Source: Pseudomonadota bacterium (GTDB taxonomy: Bacteria > Pseudomonadota > Alphaproteobacteria > Rhizobiales > Devosiaceae). From it: DNA of 16,062 nt. Below, one piece after another: positions 14,393 through 16,062 of the stretch; within the stretch, counting starts at the first letter, position 1, and every line of letters begins with the position of its first letter. Below the pieces are notes generated by a model, which saw only the letters and a list, made by a program, of their open reading frames with translations, was not told where the DNA came from and searched no databases. Position numbers and translations under genes: made by a program. Location: the NCBI GenBank assembly GCA_023430705.1, contig JAEYZJ010000144.1, forward strand, positions 1 to 16,062, given 5' to 3'.

Positions 14393-14402
14393 TAACCGGT
14401 TA
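14393..14402. promoter_or_regulatory. TAACCGGTTA palindrome in the control region
   Basis: A perfect 10-bp CG-centred palindrome midway between O1 and O2. LacI-family regulators use CG-centred sites, but the arms differ from O1, so it could be a site for another regulator or chance. Confidence 0.25.
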
Positions 14403-14470
14403 ACGGCAGCCGCAGGACTTTCCCCTGTTGAGGCGCGAGTTCTCAGCAAATCGGGGGTGAAATGTCAGGC

Positions 14471-14499
14471 TTGCGTTTACGATTCAAATCGCTTTGAAT
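14471..14499 (+). promoter_or_regulatory. Predicted promoter of thuR
   Basis: TTGCGT at 14471-14476, a 17-base spacer, then TTGAAT at 14494-14499. Four of six bases match in each box. Operator O2 covers the spacer end and the -10, which would make thuR self-repressing. Confidence 0.45.
14482..14499. promoter_or_regulatory. LacI-type operator O2
   Basis: ATTCAAATCGCTTTGAAT: CG-centred 18-bp palindrome with one mismatched pair, matching O1 at 15 of 18 positions. O1 and O2 centres are 216 bases apart, which would allow looping by a tetramer or independent binding by dimers. Confidence 0.8.
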
Positions 14500-14505
14500 G
14501 CTCCC

Positions 14506-14607
14506 ATGGAGAAGGGAGAACGTCCGCCGCGGGCCGAGGCCGGGCGCGGCTGCGCAAGCGGTTTTGCCGCGCGCGGTCCGTTTGGACGTGATACGAGTTG
14601 GTTATGA
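14506..14607 (+). CDS. Possible 33-residue leader peptide overlapping the thuR start
   Basis: ATG at 14506 followed by 32 more codons and TGA at 14605-14607, which overlaps the thuR ATG at 14604-14606 (ATGA). The peptide begins MEKGERPPRAEAGRG and is Arg/Gly-rich, with no family resemblance. It has no ribosome binding site, but the ATG sits seven bases after the predicted -10, where transcription would start, so it could only be read as a leaderless message. The thuR start itself has a poor ribosome binding site, which coupling could explain. Speculative. Confidence 0.2.
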   Translation: MEKGERPPRAEAGRGCASGFAARGPFGRDTSWL

Positions 14608-15629
14608 AACTCAAGGACTTGGCTAGCCAGCTGGGGCTGTCGCAGACGACGGTCAGTCGTGCGCTGAATGGATACCCCGAGGTCAACGAAGCAACCCGCC
14701 AGCGGGTAAGTGAAGCGGCTCGCCGCCTCGGATATCGCGCCAATGTGAGTGCGCGGCGTCTTGCCACCGGCCGCTCCGGGGCGATCGGAGTGCCGCTACC
14801 GCTCGAGCGCTCGATGCACTTCGGCCCGCACACGTCCGAATTCCTCTCCGGAATCAGTGAGCGTCTCGCGCAGTACGAGGTCGACATCGTCGTCACCCCG
14901 ATCGATGCGGACGACGAAGTGCCGGTATTCCGGCGCCTCTTTGCCTCGAAGCGCGTCGACGCCATGGTGCTCTCGGCACCCACGCCCGACGACGAGCGCA
15001 TCGCAGCCCTGACCGAACTCGGCATGCCGTTTCTGCTGCACGGTCGCGCCGAGAACGTGAAGATACCGCATGCCTGGCTCGATATCGACAACGAGGGCGC
15101 CTTCCACCGCGCCACCAGCCACCTGATCGACCTCGGCCACCGGCATATCGCCATGATCAACGGCCCGCTCGACCAGACCTTTGCCATTCATCGCGATCGC
15201 GGCTTCCGCGCGGCCATGCAGTCCCGCGGCCTCGCGGTCGATCCGCAGCTTATGGGCGGCGGCCGCTTCACCGATGAGAACGGCTTTCGCCTCGCTCAGG
15301 CATTCCTGGAGCGCACGCCGCGCCCGACGGCCTTCCTCGCCGGTTCGATGATGACTGCGCTCGGCGTTTTCCGGGCCATCCGGGCCGCCGGGCTGGAACT
15401 TGGCAAGGACGTCTCCATGATCGCGCACGACGACGTCTTCCCTTATCTCAATGCCGACAACATGGTGCCCTCCATGTCGACGACGCGCTCCTCCATCCGT
15501 GCGGCCGGCGCGCGCATCGCCGAGCTGCTGCTCCAGATGCAGGAGGGCAAGCCCCCCGGCTCCATTCACGAACTCTGGCCGGTCGAACTGGTCCTGCGCC
15601 AGTCTACCGGGCCGGCCCCGAAGAGCTGA
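14604..15629 (+). CDS. thuR: ThuR, LacI-family transcriptional regulator
   Basis: Sugar-responsive repressor of the LacI/GalR family, 341 residues. The N-terminal helix-turn-helix is MKLKDLASQLGLSQTTVSRA, with recognition segment SQTTVSRAL (13-21), then NGYPEVNEATRQRV and the hinge NVSARRLA (47-54); Leu53 is the residue expected to wedge into the central CG of the operator. The rest is the two-lobed periplasmic-binding-protein-like sensor domain, including HLIDLGHRHIAMINGP near residue 172 and FLAGSMMTALGVFRAIRAAG near 250. The divergent position from thuE and the CG-centred operators in between argue that it controls the operon and itself. I chose the ATG at 14604 because it gives the standard N-terminus; the ribosome binding site is weak. 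The stop is only two bases from the stop of the convergent DUF1513 gene. Confidence 0.93.
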   Translation: MKLKDLASQLGLSQTTVSRALNGYPEVNEATRQRVSEAARRLGYRANVSARRLATGRSGAIGVPLPLERSMHFGPHTSEFLSGISERLAQYEVDIVVTPIDADDEVPVFRRLFASKRVDAMVLSAPTPDDERIAALTELGMPFLLHGRAENVKIPHAWLDIDNEGAFHRATSHLIDLGHRHIAMINGPLDQTFAIHRDRGFRAAMQSRGLAVDPQLMGGGRFTDENGFRLAQAFLERTPRPTAFLAGSMMTALGVFRAIRAAGLELGKDVSMIAHDDVFPYLNADNMVPSMSTTRSSIRAAGARIAELLLQMQEGKPPGSIHELWPVELVLRQSTGPAPKS

Positions 15630-15631
15630 GT

Positions 15632-16062
15632 TCACAGGGGCTTCAGCAGCCGCAGGTGGTTGTCGAAGTTGAGTTCGAAGGTCGTGGGCAAGGCGTCCGA
15701 GCCAGCGAGGCCGCGCAGTTCACCTTCTCCACTCGAGGCCATGAGGCCCGCACCATCCGGCGCGACGCCGCAGACATTGCGCATCTCGAGCGCCGCAACG
15801 ACTGCTGCACGGTCCGCATCGATGGCGAGGATGGTATTTCCCTCCGGCGAGGATACCCCGATCAGGCCACCATCGGCGGAAGCGGCGACCGAGCCGATGT
15901 AGTTGCGCATGTTTAGCAGGATAGTCTCAGGCAACTCGACGAGGCGAATCTCGCCGTCGCGCGTGGCGTAGCCGACGAGTTGGGGGCGCTCGCCGGCCGC
16001 CCCCCGAAACTGGCAGCCGAACCAGACCCGCCCCCGATGATCGAGGGCCATGTGGCGGATGG
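15632..16062 (-). CDS. DUF1513-family protein (partial, N-terminus cut by window edge)
   Basis: The C-terminal 143 or so residues of a DUF1513 protein. The frame stays open to the right edge, and an internal Met at 16051 is not the true start. Conserved marks: IRHMALDHRGRVWFGCQF, LLNMRNYIGSVAASADGGLI, a central GNTILAIDAD, the NVCGVAPDG block and the final FELNFDNHLRLL. The repeated short beta-rich units suggest a propeller-like fold. In proteobacteria these proteins are usually Tat-exported and encoded beside imelysin/EfeO-like iron-uptake and di-heme peroxidase genes, so an iron-related operon probably continues to the right; that is inference from the family, not visible here. It is convergent with thuR with two bases between stops. 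Confidence 0.82.
   Translation of the reverse strand, partial: IRHMALDHRGRVWFGCQFRGAAGERPQLVGYATRDGEIRLVELPETILLNMRNYIGSVAASADGGLIGVSSPEGNTILAIDADRAAVVAALEMRNVCGVAPDGAGLMASSGEGELRGLAGSDALPTTFELNFDNHLRLLKPL

Larger units (their letters stand above)
14135..14603. other. Divergent control region between thuE and thuR, 469 bases
   Basis: It holds the thuE leader and promoter with operator O1, a central stretch with a TAACCGGTTA palindrome at 14393-14402, and the thuR promoter with operator O2 followed by a GC-rich thuR leader. It is richer in A+T between about 14260 and 14500 than the surrounding genes, as expected for promoters. A frame open at 14334-14591 has no family resemblance and crosses the operator, so I do not call it. 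Confidence 0.85.

Noticed and set aside
14334..14591. An 85-residue open frame in the thuE-thuR control region
   Set aside because: It runs through operator O2 and the predicted thuR promoter, has no ribosome binding site and no family resemblance.

Overview
This is a GC-rich window with compact, mostly minus-strand operons. The gene families present (a rhizobial-type thu trehalose/disaccharide uptake operon, an alphaproteobacterial DEAD-box helicase, a Tat-type molybdoenzyme/cytochrome b pair and a DUF1513 protein) point to an alphaproteobacterium of the Hyphomicrobiales. A Devosia- or Rhizobium-like host fits, but the genus is not proven by the sequence. I see no insertion sequence, CRISPR array, tRNA or rRNA.

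Layout, left to right. (1) 1-1052, minus: most of a DEAD-box RNA helicase whose C-terminus is cut by the window edge, with a 393-base leader region behind it. (2) 1446-3118, minus: a two-gene redox unit, a membrane cytochrome b followed by a sulfite-oxidase-fold molybdopterin protein, with overlapping stop and start. (3) 3246-3896, minus: a stand-alone ThuA-domain protein, divergent from (4) 4133-5872, plus: an exported 5'-nucleotidase with a Pro/Ala-rich tail, ending in a strong hairpin. (5) 5909-6681, minus: a GNAT acetyltransferase and a small GlsB/YeaQ-type membrane protein, probably one transcript. (6) 6807-14134, minus: the main feature, an eight-gene thu operon read in the order thuE (binding protein), thuF and thuG (permeases), thuK (ATPase), thuA, and two tandem thuB-type dehydrogenases. 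(7) 14604-15629, plus: the divergent LacI-family regulator thuR. (8) 15632-16062, minus: the C-terminal end of a DUF1513 protein, cut by the right edge.

How it works together. ThuE captures a disaccharide (trehalose, maltitol or sucrose isomers in the characterised rhizobial systems). ThuF/G/K import it, and ThuA plus the ThuB-type NAD(P)-dependent oxidoreductases act on it through 3-keto derivatives. The thuE-thuR intergenic region carries two LacI-type operators: a perfect 18-bp palindrome on the predicted thuE start point, and a one-mismatch copy on the predicted thuR promoter. A third, weaker copy lies inside the operon just before thuA. GC-rich hairpins occupy most of the intergenic gaps of the operon, including one directly after thuE as expected for uneven expression of binding protein and permease.

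Points most worth a second look: the internal operator before thuA, the tandem thuB duplication, a hairpin that ends the thu operon and at the same time reads as an EcfG-type stress promoter for the small membrane protein gene, and a possible leader peptide whose stop overlaps the thuR start.
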